A stretch of 64,000 nucleotides of DNA from Hyalella azteca (Eukaryota; Arthropoda; Malacostraca; Amphipoda; Hyalellidae). Positions 36,113 through 49,000 of the stretch are shown here, piece after piece. The notes below the pieces were generated by a model. The model saw only the letters and a list, made by a program, of their open reading frames with translations. It was not told the origin of the DNA and searched no databases. A program made the position numbers and the translations under genes. Every line of letters begins with the position of its first letter. Positions within the stretch are counted from its first letter, which is position 1. The stretch lies in the NCBI RefSeq assembly GCF_000764305.2, contig NW_025934939.1, positions 27,551 through 91,550 on the forward strand, given 5' to 3'.

Positions 36113-36424
36113 TCGCCCGACAGCGGAGTGAACACCTCGACCAGCCAAGACCTCGGCATCGCTAACACTTCGGTGGACTCCAGGCCGGCGTCATCGAAGA
36201 ATAAAACAACGGCCAGAAACAAAACTGCGCCGCTGATCATCACCCCAAGAAAACACCCGCTGGGGTCTTCTTTAAGTCTTCCTCAAGCTCCAGTGAAGCC
36301 TAAAGCTAAAGATTTCTTAGATCCTAATGGAACTCCCAGATCTTTACCCGTGCCTTCAACAGCTCTTGATGCCTACAACTCTCAAGAACACCTTGAGCTC
36401 ATCCTTACCCCCAAGGACTTGTAA
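36113..36424 (+). CDS. Terminal coding exon, Ser/Thr/Pro-rich C-terminus
   Basis: After an ATTTTTTCAG acceptor there are 103 codons and TAA. It starts SPDSGVNTSTSQDLG and carries PASSKNKTTARNKTAP, several N-x-S/T sequons, TPRKHPLGSSLSLPQAP and a final LILTPKDL. Codon composition and GC content are clearly coding compared with the flanks. Low complexity and many Ser/Thr/Pro suggest a disordered tail, for example a cytoplasmic or linker region. I recognise no domain. It connects in phase with 35274. Confidence 0.75.
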   Translation, partial: SPDSGVNTSTSQDLGIANTSVDSRPASSKNKTTARNKTAPLIITPRKHPLGSSLSLPQAPVKPKAKDFLDPNGTPRSLPVPSTALDAYNSQEHLELILTPKDL

Positions 36425-36429
36425 TGTTG

Positions 36430-39400
36430 AGCTCTTATACACTACAACGAAAATTCTACGAAATCATATACATAAAGTCTAAGGAATTTTTTAGTCCATT
36501 TATTATGTTGATACTTGAACATCAATTTAATTGGCATTGATTATAAATAATAACTTTACCGGACGGCGCATGAATTTTTTTTTCTTTTTAATACCCGAAA
36601 TTTTCAGCTCGAGTGACATATACAATTCAGAAGTACAAATTCATATCTAAATATCTTTTTTCAAGAAGAACCATCAATAAGTTGACATGCTTTAGTTGTT
36701 AATATGTGTAAATGTGTTAATAATTGCTCAAAAAGCAATACGCGTTCTTTTAACAAACTTTGGACTTCAAATTCTACCCGATTCTTTGTATGATAGCTGT
36801 AAGAATCCTGATCTGATATAATTAGTTATATATTGAAAGTCAGGTACAGAATTCATTCAATGTACGTAGTATAAGACGAAAGCCTTACGAAAAAACATTT
36901 GTATGAGACCTAATGAGATTTTCACGAAGAAATTTTCCTAGATTTTCTACTATCCTGATTCCTGACGAATGTTATGAATGTAAGCAATGTAGCGCTAAGT
37001 TATATTAGTGTTGTAAAGCTTAGTTTTAATGGAAATTATAGTGCGTTATGGCACAACGACCGTTGATCAAATGTGATGGTCTGCCATGGGCTTGCTTCTT
37101 CGGTGTTAAATCCTCTTTTTATAATCTGCAGATTATTATTCAACACGGAACCTTACCTCTAACTAAAAAGCTTAACTACCTACTAACTTTCCTAATCACC
37201 CGATTTTCTAAATAATCATCACCAGAAGCACTTAAGGTTTTTCTATCACATATGTTGTAAATTTAGAAAATTTCGCTGTCCACGAATGCAGCATATGACT
37301 TCAGGAAATTTGTGATGGTTTCTTGCTGTATTATTGCGCTGTCGTTGCCACTGCTGCTGACAAAAGCTTAGCCGTTCTTCAGCCCATGAGAGAAGGAGTG
37401 AATTAACTTGATGCAGTGTACGAAAGATAGTTTACTTAGCAAATAGATTCTGCATTGTAATTTATTTTAATGCAAATTGATATTTATGGGCTCATTTCGA
37501 AAAACTGCGCTGTAAGCGTCGAACTGGCTTTTATTCGAGACGTAATTGTTTGACTATATTGCGGAGAATTTGTCTAATTGAACTATGCTATTCTGAATCA
37601 GAAATGAAGGTTAAAGATCAAATTTTAGGTGATTCCATTGTCGATTCTAACAAGTTTGTTTCAATTGTGTATTAAGATTTTGAATAATTGAGACCTTCCG
37701 CCTCGCTGGCGATGTTATCTTTTGACGTCCGGGGCGAAATGGCTTGATAGCTGAAGCACCAGAAAACCATCTTACTACTAATAGTAAGAATCGCGAAACT
37801 TTACACGCAATTACACGCAAGTGGCAATATTCGAGGAAAATTCGAATTGCGAATTTAAAAAGAAATATCAAATCATGTTTCCCGTTAGACTAGCATTTAA
37901 TAGTGTGTCCATTGATTAATTCATCTTAATTAAAGAAAACGAACATTAATTAAAAGAAAAGCTTCTCGCCTCATCAGCATGCCTGTGATACAGCACTTTG
38001 AAAGTGGCAATAAAACTCACGCCTGTTAAAAGGGAAAACCTTTCCGTGAGTCACGCAACTAATTCATATTTTATCTAGATGTGGAATATTTTGTTCTTCT
38101 ATTGAAATTTAGTGTATTTACATGACAATTTTTGTGTGTTTTTAGCACTTATACGCATGTTTACGAAAAGACTTGGACCTTAAAACATGAATGATTATGC
38201 GCCATTTGCAGAGCCCTTATATTTCGAGTTTTATAGCGCGTCTTAAAACATTATATCACTCAAGCGTTTTTGGAAAATTTTTTCTATGATTATGATTGAT
38301 TTTTTAATCCTTTTTAAAGTTTTTGGGATAAATCTATTCAATTTGAGGTATTCAGCTCTACCACTTGTATCTTCGAAATTTTTGCGTTTGACGTCTAGTG
38401 TATCTTGCTGATTAAATTTCGCTATTCTGAACCCGAGGCCGGAGTATCAACTTCTTACACGTAACTTTGCGTAATTTTTTTTATAATACCACCATTTCTA
38501 GTTACGTCTAAGCACTTACGCAGTGCGTAAGCATTTACGTGTAAGTTGCGGTGTTTTGATAATCCGGCCGGCCTCGAAAGTTTGCTATTCTGGACATAAG
38601 CGAGGGGAAAAATAGCAGCGTTTCAATAAAGAGCCCGATGCTATATTAGCTGTCATGAAGTGATTGCCTGGCCAGGATTATATATGAGAAATATTATCCT
38701 AACCTGACCCCAAATGGCGTAAACTCGAAACCTGAGCAGCTTTTTTTCTGAAATTTTCCTGCAGAAAAAACTGCTTTATAAAATATTTAAAAATTATATT
38801 TATAACTGTTTTCTGTAATTTACCGAATTCTGAACGCAAAATTAAGTTGCATTCTAACTAATAAAGAAATAAAGAAAAAACTAATGCTGCAAAGAAACAT
38901 TAAAATCCTGCATTTACATCGAACTTATAAAAATTACGTAAAGTCTTTCATTATATATTATCATTATATAATCATACATAAGATTGTAAGATATCATCAG
39001 CCATCTAGTACATGTTCACTGGTATCGTCATTTTAATTAAGTTAATTGAACGACATTTAAAGTTTTTCCTCAGCATGACGCCTTAACATCAATATTTTTT
39101 TATTAATAGTTTAATGCGTGTGTCGTAGACCAGTTCTAGAACTAATCATCTTCGATTTGTTGAAAAATATTTGAATCTAATTCTAATTTAAATACTATTT
39201 CTAATAACACCGTATGTTCGCTCGCCAAATATTCGTTACTAAAATTTACTAAATAATTTATTTTCCAATGACGTCCTTATTTGCTGGGACTGTTAAAATC
39301 TTTACTTGATGTTACCTGGACATGCGGCGTTCTCAGAGGTGTAGGAATCTCGTGTCTTGCTATAGATAATTATTAATAGTGTAGCTCTAGGATCTCGGCC

Positions 39401-39690
39401 TTGTACTCTATATCCTTCGTAAATATATTTATAAAAACCACTCTATACTACCTATACCCTAAGCTGATCCGGTTGAGTACATTAATGGATTTTTCTAATT
39501 ACCATCTAGGACGGAAACCTTTTAATGAAGTATTGGTTGAAACAAACTCGCATTCTATTTTTTTTTTTTTGTTGTTATTTTTGCGATGTCATTAGAGGGC
39601 ATCAAATGAGCCGTTATTCTGAAATCATTATTTAAAACTTCAAATTTTTATTGATTACATAACTGCTTATCAAACTAATTGTTAATTATT
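36430..39690. other. AT-rich intergenic spacer
   Basis: It lies between the plus-strand terminal exon and the 3' end of the minus-strand gene, so it is a convergent intergenic region. There are short self-similar phrases near 38470-38560 (TTACGTGTAAGT-type) but no gene, RNA or clear repeat. Confidence 0.6.
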
Positions 39691-39694
39691 AAGC

Positions 39695-39700
39695 TTTATT
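39695..39700 (-). terminator. Candidate polyadenylation signal AATAAA
   Basis: AATAAA on the minus strand (CCTACAATAAAGC), about 275 bases beyond the stop codon of the FN3-ankyrin gene. The position suits a 3' UTR, but such hexamers are frequent in AT-rich DNA. Confidence 0.35.
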
Positions 39701-39973
39701 GTAGGTTCTCAATATGAGTCCACGTGAGACCTGGCGAATGGAAGTGGAGTTTGATTCGTGCAATCGGCGATGAATGGTTGCCATACGATCAATTTTTTTT
39801 GCTGTAACAATCATTATAACAGAAAATATCGACACTTTTCACGAATACTAATTTGATTCTGGGCTTCACAAGCAGACATAAATTTTTTACTTGGAGAACT
39901 TCAAGAAAAAGGTGAGGATTAACATTATTTTTTAATGACAACTTGGGCCGTGAGTTTATGCGCAGCGCCAGTT

Positions 39974-40084
39974 TCACTTGTCAGCAGCGAGTGAGATGCC
40001 TGCCAGACGTGCGATTAGCTGCGGCGAGCAGCCGCGCGTGTTGCAGATATCGTCGTCGGCGTTAAGTTCGATCAAGTTACGTAC
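39974..40084 (-). CDS. FN3-ankyrin gene, exon 10 (C-terminus)
   Basis: It follows a TTGTTGCAG acceptor, has 36 codons and TGA. It starts VRNLIELNADDDICNTRG and continues CSPQLIARLAG, the second half of one ankyrin repeat plus the start of the next. It joins exon 9 in phase 0 to give a complete repeat (ALHHAL...VVRNLIELNADDDI). Confidence 0.88.
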   Translation of the reverse strand, partial: VRNLIELNADDDICNTRGCSPQLIARLAGISLAADK

Positions 40085-43000
40085 CTGCAACAAATAAATT
40101 CAAGTATTGCTCCTTGAAGATTCGAATTTGAATATTTTGTTATGTCTCATATTTTTGAGGGTAGTTCCACGCTCCAGTTTCATAACCCATTACCTCGCCA
40201 CACGCTACACACCCACGGTTAATCTTGTCCATTCAATGGTTAATCGGTTAATCCTAATCTTGTCCACGCAATTGTTAACCACACCAAGAATTCACCACCC
40301 AATCTACCACACTCCACCACCCCACGCCTCACCACAGCCTGGGACCGCAACATGAGTGCGTGGTGCAGCGCCGTGTTGCCGTGTGGTGAACTCCTGAGGT
40401 TCACATCCACGCCACCACGCTTCACCAACCGCGTCACCACTGATGGTGTCACCACCCTGCTTTCCTTTCCTTCTGAGCTACGATCGTTCCTGATCACGGG
40501 AATCGGAAAAATACAACTTTTATTAAAAATAATTCGTCAAAATAATGTCTAATGCGTCTGTTCTTTTAATTTTTTGCTTTTTCAAATCTTTTAGTTGTAA
40601 AAATTTTTGTTAGCAACCAAATTGAAAACAATATTGATATTCTTCTGATGCTCCAAATGTTTGCTAAAGTTTAATATATTTCAAGTGTAGACGTGAAATT
40701 AGCTTCTTCCCAAATACACTGTTAGACATCAATAGATTTTTCTTAAAATTAATGTCTTAAAATTAATGTTTTCTTCCACGATCTTCAATGTTTTTATCTT
40801 GGACCAGTAACGTTCAAGCAATGTTAAAAAAATTATTAATCAAATATGTTTAGTGCAGACAATCATACTTTATACGTACTCCAGCCTTAGATTTATTCAC
40901 ACACCACTTTTGTGAACCATGAATATCTGAGTATTCACGAACTTTTATTTTTGTTAAAATTGACGCACGAAAAACTTCCGTGAACGGCCACCAAATCCAC
41001 CACGTCGTGTCGTTATTGCCTAAGGTTATGTTCAAAAGTTTTTGTGATAGTTTTCATTATCGAGTGTTTATAATATATAATATATATTATAAGTGTTTAT
41101 AATATAATAATAGCTATTATTTTAATTTTATTCTAGATATTTGCACTCACTTAACATCTGCTCGGACAGCAGCAAAGAGCAGCCTAGCGTGCAGCAGCTG
41201 TAGCAGACGCCGCGACAGGTGCTGCTGCAGGTGCTGCAGCTGAGCAACAGCCATGTCAGTTACCTCTTGATGGCTTGAAAACATCGCGCACTCCAGCGGT
41301 GTCATCGTATCCCTGAAATAAAAAATTATTGTTTACTGTACGACTTGAAGATATTTTTAACTCCATCGTATTTTTCGAGTTAAAAAATTCGTCAAATCAT
41401 ACTTAAAAAAATGAGAGACAGTTTAATAAAAAAAAGTATGCACTTTCTGATAAATGAATGAGATTCTGTCCACACATCGTGTGCGATGCATTTTTTTGCC
41501 TTTTTGTGTGTAATTTTTACACAGTTTGCCCCTGCAAAATGACGTATCAGTGCTACGCCCGCTCTCTTCGTGCTGAGGGTAAATAAGTTTGTCACTATTT
41601 GGACACTATGGCCTATTCAATTTTATGAGTGGTGCATCTTATGTAATAGATTCAAATTATTCACATCAAAACATCCCACCTCTCTAGTCCATCGGTCCAG
41701 GAAGCTCCGGCACTGAGGAGCCTGTTCACCAGGGGCGGCGCCCCTCGTAGAGCAGCGAGGTGCAGAGGCCCCAGCCCGTCCTCACTGTAGGTCCTAACGC
41801 AGGCTCCTTTCTCCAGCAGCACCGGCAGCGCCTCCTTCAGGTCGCAGGCTACCGCCAGACACAGCGGCGTCAACCCGCAAGGCTGCAGACTGTTTAGCAG
41901 ACTTGACCTGAAAAGAAAATACAGTTGAGGCTCAAAGTAGTTTGTATTTACGAATATTTGACATGTCTTCATAACGTATTTGACATGTGCGTAGATTGAA
42001 TCAATGGAGAAATCTCTTAGTGTCAAGCGACGTTATGATTCATCACAATGATAAACCATATGATATATGCATTATAAATGTGTTAGAAATTTTAAATTTT
42101 TACTTGAATTGCATAATATTTCGTTGCGTAATGGTTTTTCGTAACTATTAAGCATAGAAATATAGTCAGTAATGTTGGTCGTTGAGAAAGATTCATGATG
42201 ATGGAATACTTGCATTAGCATGCCGTTCCTATTTATTATACAAAAAGCTTTACGTGAGCACAAGATGTCAATTTATGGATCATTAATGTTTGGAATATGT
42301 GAATTATAATAGTTTTAAAAGTTTTTTGAGGTATGTCAACGAAGTTTCCGTCAATGAAAAAATATTCCTTACCGAACGCCCGAGCAGAGTTCGTAACCGC
42401 TATAGTTCGTGCGAGCATTACGAATTATACGTAAAGTGTTACCCATTCCTTACCGAACGCCCGAGCACAGTTCGTTGAGCAACGTCCGCACCACCGGAGC
42501 TTTTCCTTCAGCCAGCGCCGTCCACACTCCAGACGCTGGTGGCGCTGCATCCAAGACATGTTTCATTAATTATTGAAATGAAATTGTGATAATTTACGCT
42601 GCTATGGGTAAATGATCATAGGATTAATTGACAAGGCTGGACTGTAGTCAAGTGTTCCAAAGCAACGAAAATCGTTAGGCAAGATCACGCATCAAGGGCA
42701 AACTAGAAGAATGATACATTGCATATTCAGTTGTTCAGTATGTTTCATTTACCTTTCAAATTAAATTTTCCGATGTCTCGGATTTCAATTAAATTGAGAA
42801 AATATCGTCAGAAGAAAACGCCATTGAAATCTTTGCCTATATCAGAAAAGGTACACGTTACTGAAACACCTGCTCTTAGCTCCTGTAGGTAGGCCATAAG
42901 TCTCAAGATCTAAGTTCTGAACGCTCTCCGTAGGCAAAAAGACAACCGCTAGTCAGTATGCGGGTGACTGTGATGGTGGTAGGGGTGCGCCGGTCAGTGA

Positions 43001-46000
43001 AGATAAATTTCATCAGCTGTGTGGCTTCCAAGCCCTACTCTGGGTTCTGTCTCGTGTAGCAGTAAAAGCTTCATGAATAGGGCCAGTTTTTCACAGTCAC
43101 CGTGTTGATAATTGCTGATAAGTTTTCACAAATGGCTCCTGAATGCTACGTTACTTTTATGTATGCTCATTCTCCAAACTTTTAACTATATTATACAATA
43201 AATTCTGATTTTTACAGTCAGTAGCTTTGATCATCAATATACCCTCTAATTTCCTATGCATGATAACTGTATATTCAAGTCGATTAACTAATCAATATTT
43301 TATGGAACTCGAACCGTTCCTTATATAAAGCCCGCGATCGTATTTTCATCAGTGAAATAACATGGATGTTTGCATTGTAATTAGGTTTTGACTTCGTGTC
43401 AATAAATGAATAAATCCTCTGGGTAATTTCTTTCCATAGACAGGAAAGATATAAAAACATGTCTCCCTAATCTGTGAAGTATTACCAAAAAATATCGTTA
43501 TTTAACTATTATAAAGAGGCTAGTAACGTGAAGGCGCTATTTCAGGAGAAAGATGTTCGCTAGAAAGTTAGCAGTTATAATGCATTAGTTATCTGAGTAA
43601 CGCCTTGATCGCGTGTCCAGCGAAATGTTCCGATCATCGATCGTCACATTGCAGCCCCGTATTATACCTACTCGGGTATTCAGTCAGGTGCATGTGCCTA
43701 CTCACTGTGGATTAGTGAACATTCAAATATTTTTTAATAGCGTTATTCAGTACCTGCATTTTCTGCCGAAATTCAGCCATATTTTTTTTCAATTCATAGA
43801 ATTTAAATTTTCCTCTCATTCAAATTGACCCAATACCATAACTTAATAATTCCTGTTTATATTATCAATATTTTTTTCTAAACAAACTAGGTTTAATCAT
43901 AGGACCATTTCTCAACGCAGTATTGCAATCTCGACCGCTGGATGTTGCCATCGTATGAGCGTCGTAAGCAATCCGCATCTCTTCACAAAGATGTAGGTTA
44001 TTTGATTTTATATATGAGTAACTTGGGTTAATACTATACTATCTATTTAGCTTTATATTTCATGAAGATCTCAACAAACGCAGATCATATCGCAGCTGCC
44101 ACAATTCCTTCGCGATGTTGTGTGATTGTCCTTTACTATTTCTTCGGAGTATTCCTTACCCACGTAGACAATTTACAAGTATCTAAATACTTATTCTAAG
44201 TACTGATCAACATTCTGAATGCTTCAAGAGCAGTAAGTTTCAACCGAGAATTAAGCAACTGTGCCGGTTGACCGAACGCCAGGGTAGGTATACCGTTACG
44301 GACTCAGCCGCGCCAGAACCTGTCTGCCGAGAACACGACAGCGATAGCGTTTTTTTTTTGCCGAGAACACGACAGCGATAGCAACCATACAGTCTACAGA
44401 CAATTTTTTAAATCCACTACATTGCGAGACTGATTAGTTAATATCACTACAACTGAGAAATTATCGTTCGGTGCGACATTAAAACTTGATTGATGTAAGA
44501 AGAGCATTGCGGACACAAGGCAAAAATTATTTACGATAGTAGCGATGGATGTCGCATTTTTCTTCGTCAGTTCACCTATCATAGCGCTTGGAAAGTCCAG
44601 TCCCAGTCTTACAAACTCAACCTTTTTCTTGCATTCCTGCTTACAGATTTATTGCCAGCTCAGAATGTTATCTAGATTAAAAAAAATGAACAATAATTTA
44701 CACACTGGCATAGCAACTGAGAAAACCCTAAGCGATTACTTCTAATTTTTACTCACAACGAATGAAGAAAAATTGCAAAATTTCAGAGCCTCGACTCGTG
44801 ACCCATTTCCAGGTGCCAAAGTTTTGAATGAACGGCATGCGATGCCATCGGCTAAGTTTTTTGTCGATGTTCGTACGGCACCGAATCTTTTAATTCTGAT
44901 CGCTACGCAAAACCACGAAACTTTAACTATAGCGGAGTAATTTATGTTTCGGGGCTAAAAACGTGCTATACTGATGTCAACTGTCGTTATTAGGTCTTTA
45001 AATACGAGCAGCATTGACGGCTAAAGTATCCGTACAAAAAAAATTTGAATGTATTTCCAACTCCTATACGGTACATTAATTATGTATTATTTGTTAACCC
45101 GCAGTGAGGGCGATAAGTCGCCTTTTTGTTTTGTAACTAAAAAATTAAATTTAACGACAAAAAATATTGATTTGCGAATTTAGCGATACAAAAACCGCTG
45201 CTGTTGAGCTCCACGTGAATCTTGAGGGCATGAAACTCGCGTAGAAAAATTATACGATTAGAAAAGTTGGCGAATTTTCTTCACATTTTCTTCTATACTT
45301 GTATGACATATGCAGCACGATTTCTGGATACATCGTGGTTTCTGCGAGCTCAGTAAACTTGAGGCACTCTTCTATAAAGTTTAGTAATTTTGGTTCATTA
45401 CGCGAAGAAGGATTTTGTTGATAGACTTTAGATGTCGTACTCATTTTTGAACATTTGACAGTGCTCAATGATAGTTTGCTATATTTGCCATTAATTTCCA
45501 AGAAAAATGACGGAACTTGCTCAACTGTCTCTATATACAGACCACTATATCTTGGTTCTGGGAACTTTCGTTTAATTTAATTTCTTTAATGCCCACGTAC
45601 AGACAGAGCAGAGATGGAGCCGATTATTGTGTTTAGTTGTAGTTGTATTCGTATAACATTAGGTTGACTTTTGGGTGACAAATTCATTGATAAACTTGCT
45701 CCTCTGCTATTACTTGCAATCTTGTTATTCTCTGTAGTTCGAGTCGTTTGAACCCAGGGCTTAAAGTTTTTAATTTCACACTTTCTTTAATCATTCGCAG
45801 AAAATTTTCTAGTGCAACGAGGTTAGTAACCCGATTATTTCTTCTGTTTATGTCCTTGCGGTAATTTGCGGTCGTCTCTACTTTGAGTGCTCTAGAGAAT
45901 TTCGTTATGGTCACCTGCTAACGGTTTGACGGCTGCTGCATGGCAACGAACTCTGCAGGTTCGTGATCATCATGCAAAGTCGGGTCAGCAAAAATTCTTG

Positions 46001-49000
46001 TAGCGCTTGATTTTAACATCCGCAGTCATTCATTCACGAGGCGTTTTGAGTGGTCATTACGTTTCACGATGTCATTAACAAATAAAAAGCGGAAAAATAT
46101 GCCGCAATGAGAAGTAATAGCAAGACTCAAGTAATGACAAGACAGTTGAACGTTCGCGCGTGCGTTTTAAAGGCCCTGAGTGGTGAGCGCCTTTACGCAA
46201 GGCGTTTCTTGCGTAACGAGCAGCCGTATTATACACTTCAATAAAAATCCCATTTATCAATTTTTGGTTCTTAGCTTTTTATCTGATCATTGTATCTAGT
46301 TCAGCGACGGTCATTTTTAATTTCATTATTTTATAGTTCAGCGACGACCGACGGCCATTGACATGCTCGTAATATCGAATTTTCGAGCATGGCTCACTTA
46401 TTTGAAACTCCATTTATTTATTTAAAATTATAACGGATTGATATTCGTCAGCAGCCTTAACAGATATTGCTCATTTTTCTAAGAACTTGATAAATTATCA
46501 ATTCTCACAAATTGAAATACACCAATCCTGTTCACCTTCCGCACAACTACAGTACGTATATTCTCATCCTGTGCCCATCTCGCGCGTGTCTAAGACTCTA
46601 ACTTGCCTGCACATTTTCCTGACATGCTAGTTATATTTCTTTGAGTGACGACTCCTATCACTCTGGTTCGTCGCCATGTCTCTGCACGCTACTCCTCACA
46701 GCACATCTCAGAGTGACTGCTCCTGTCACGCTGGTGCAGCACTAATCTCTGCGCGCTACTCCTCACAGCACATCTCAGAGTGACAGCTCCTGTCACGCTG
46801 GTGCAGCACTAATCTCTGCACGCTACTCCTCACAACACATCTCAGAGTGATAGCTCCTGTCACGCTGACACTAATCTCCTGTCACTAATCTCTGCCTGCA
46901 CTCATAGCAGCGGCGCTTGACCTTTATACCAGGCACTGCATGCATGTGCTTTGTTCTGCATTGAACTTCTCGCTGTTAGCTGCGAGCTTTCCGTATGCAC
47001 CTCATGCCCCACTGAATGGCCACAAGTCTGCTTGCTCCTAGACTTATTTTTTACAAGTCTGCTTGCTCATTATTTATTTACAGACCAGGTCTTCATTTGC
47101 ATTTAATTTAGTAATTTTAAGCTGTAAAGGTTGCCTTCATTTGCTGTCGTCATGCACTTGGTATATTAGTCGATGGTTGCGAAGAATTAAAAATCGCTAA
47201 TCGAGCTGAAAAAAACAGGTATCGCTGCGCTGTGTATAAAACCGATGGAAATTGTTATGTGAAAATTAGAAACGTCATAAAAATGTCGCAAATTACAACC
47301 TGAAGAATATTATTGCGTACAAAATTATTCATCAGTAGTGCGCGCGAATGAATAATATGCAGTCATTTTTGCAATAAATATACCAAAAGTGCATTTTTAT
47401 GGTTCCGTTCCGACACTTTATTCATTCCTCTTATGATGACTGCAACTTAATTATCAAATGGAAAAATTTGACTGTACCTTATAGCTATTTTGACCTATTT
47501 AATTGGCAGGTTCGCTCCTGAGGCTTGTTGTTATCGCGCAATAAATTGAACTTTTGCAAAAAGCTTGCCAAGCATCTCCCTAAACAATTGTATATACAAA
47601 GCGGTTTCGACGTTTATTGGGCCGTAGGCCTGTCGCCTATTCATAGCATCGTTGAACATTCACTGCTTGGTGCGGTCTCGAACACGCAACTCAGTGCTCC
47701 AATTTTGCTTTGCTTAACCGCCCGACCTCATTGCCGATTCTGACCAGAAACTGTCGCACAGGTAGCTGGGAACGAACCCGCACCTCTTTGTTCCAATCCT
47801 GATACTCTGAAGAGTAGCTACGTCCATTGAATCAAACTATAAGTCAAGGATTTACTCTTCACTGCGCTACTGAGGTTAAAATCAAGTTACCATTTATTTA
47901 TATTGCAAAATTGAAACGTACAGACTGATGTTTCTATTTAGATCCTTCAGATATTTTTAAAAATAAAATAATTAGTAGAAACCGTAACTTAAATGCATCA
48001 CTGCTGGTTTTTATTTTATTTTGTTTATGCCTAAGTGATAAATAATATTTTTTACTTTTATTTTCAATTCTTAGGTTCCTGAAACACCTACACAAAAATT
48101 GTCGACAACAAACACTAATTGAATCCCAAGTGAAATTGTGTAAATTTTAGTTAAATTGAATTGAAATTCCAATATACTTCAGTTGTGAAAACCAATAATA
48201 TTTTGACCGACGAATGGTGCATGAACTTAATAAACTACAGCAGAAACTTTGTAGATATTTTGTAGTTGTTTTTACCCGGAGTGAACAATAGTCCCCAGAT
48301 TTTCGAGCTCCTTTTGACGATATTCATCGAGGCTCTTGTGGCCACCTAACCATGATCTTCCACCTCAACGACCCGCTATACAACCAAGACAACAGTGGAC
48401 CATTCAATAATAATAATAATAATAACATCAACGGGCACAAAAAACCTATGGCATTCCTCGACTCGAACTTCGGCAGCAGCAGCACGATGAGGTGAGTGCT
48501 TTTACTTGCTGTGAATGGGCAAGTAACTGCATGAGCTGAATAAATACAAGAAATAATGTAGTAAGGTAAGATATTTATTTATGACTGAAAGGTCATTTTC
48601 TTATTCTCCTTACCATGCGCATTTAGACGGGGAGGGAGCGGTTTAAACGTACAATTATCATGTTCGTACAATTATCATGTTTAAACATACAATTATCATC
48701 TTCGTACAATTATCATCTTCGTACAATTATCATGTTCGTACAATTATCATGTTTAAACGTACAATTATCATCTTCGTACAATTATCATGTTCGTACAATT
48801 ATCATGTTTAAACGTACAATTATCATGTTCATACAATTATCATGTTTAAACGTACAATTATCATTATCCCAGGTAAGATTTTCAGACTGGATATGAGCTG
48901 AGAAGTTAAGAATAACGTTGTTGACTTTCGCTTTATACCTACAGCTTGCATAAATTTAGGAAGTTTAAAAAGTGTCTTTGTTGGAATTAAATTGGGGAAT

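Noticed and set aside
47600..47840. Functional tRNA gene
   Set aside because: A-box and B-box-like text is present, but the acceptor and T stems do not pair fully and no clear anticodon arm is formed.
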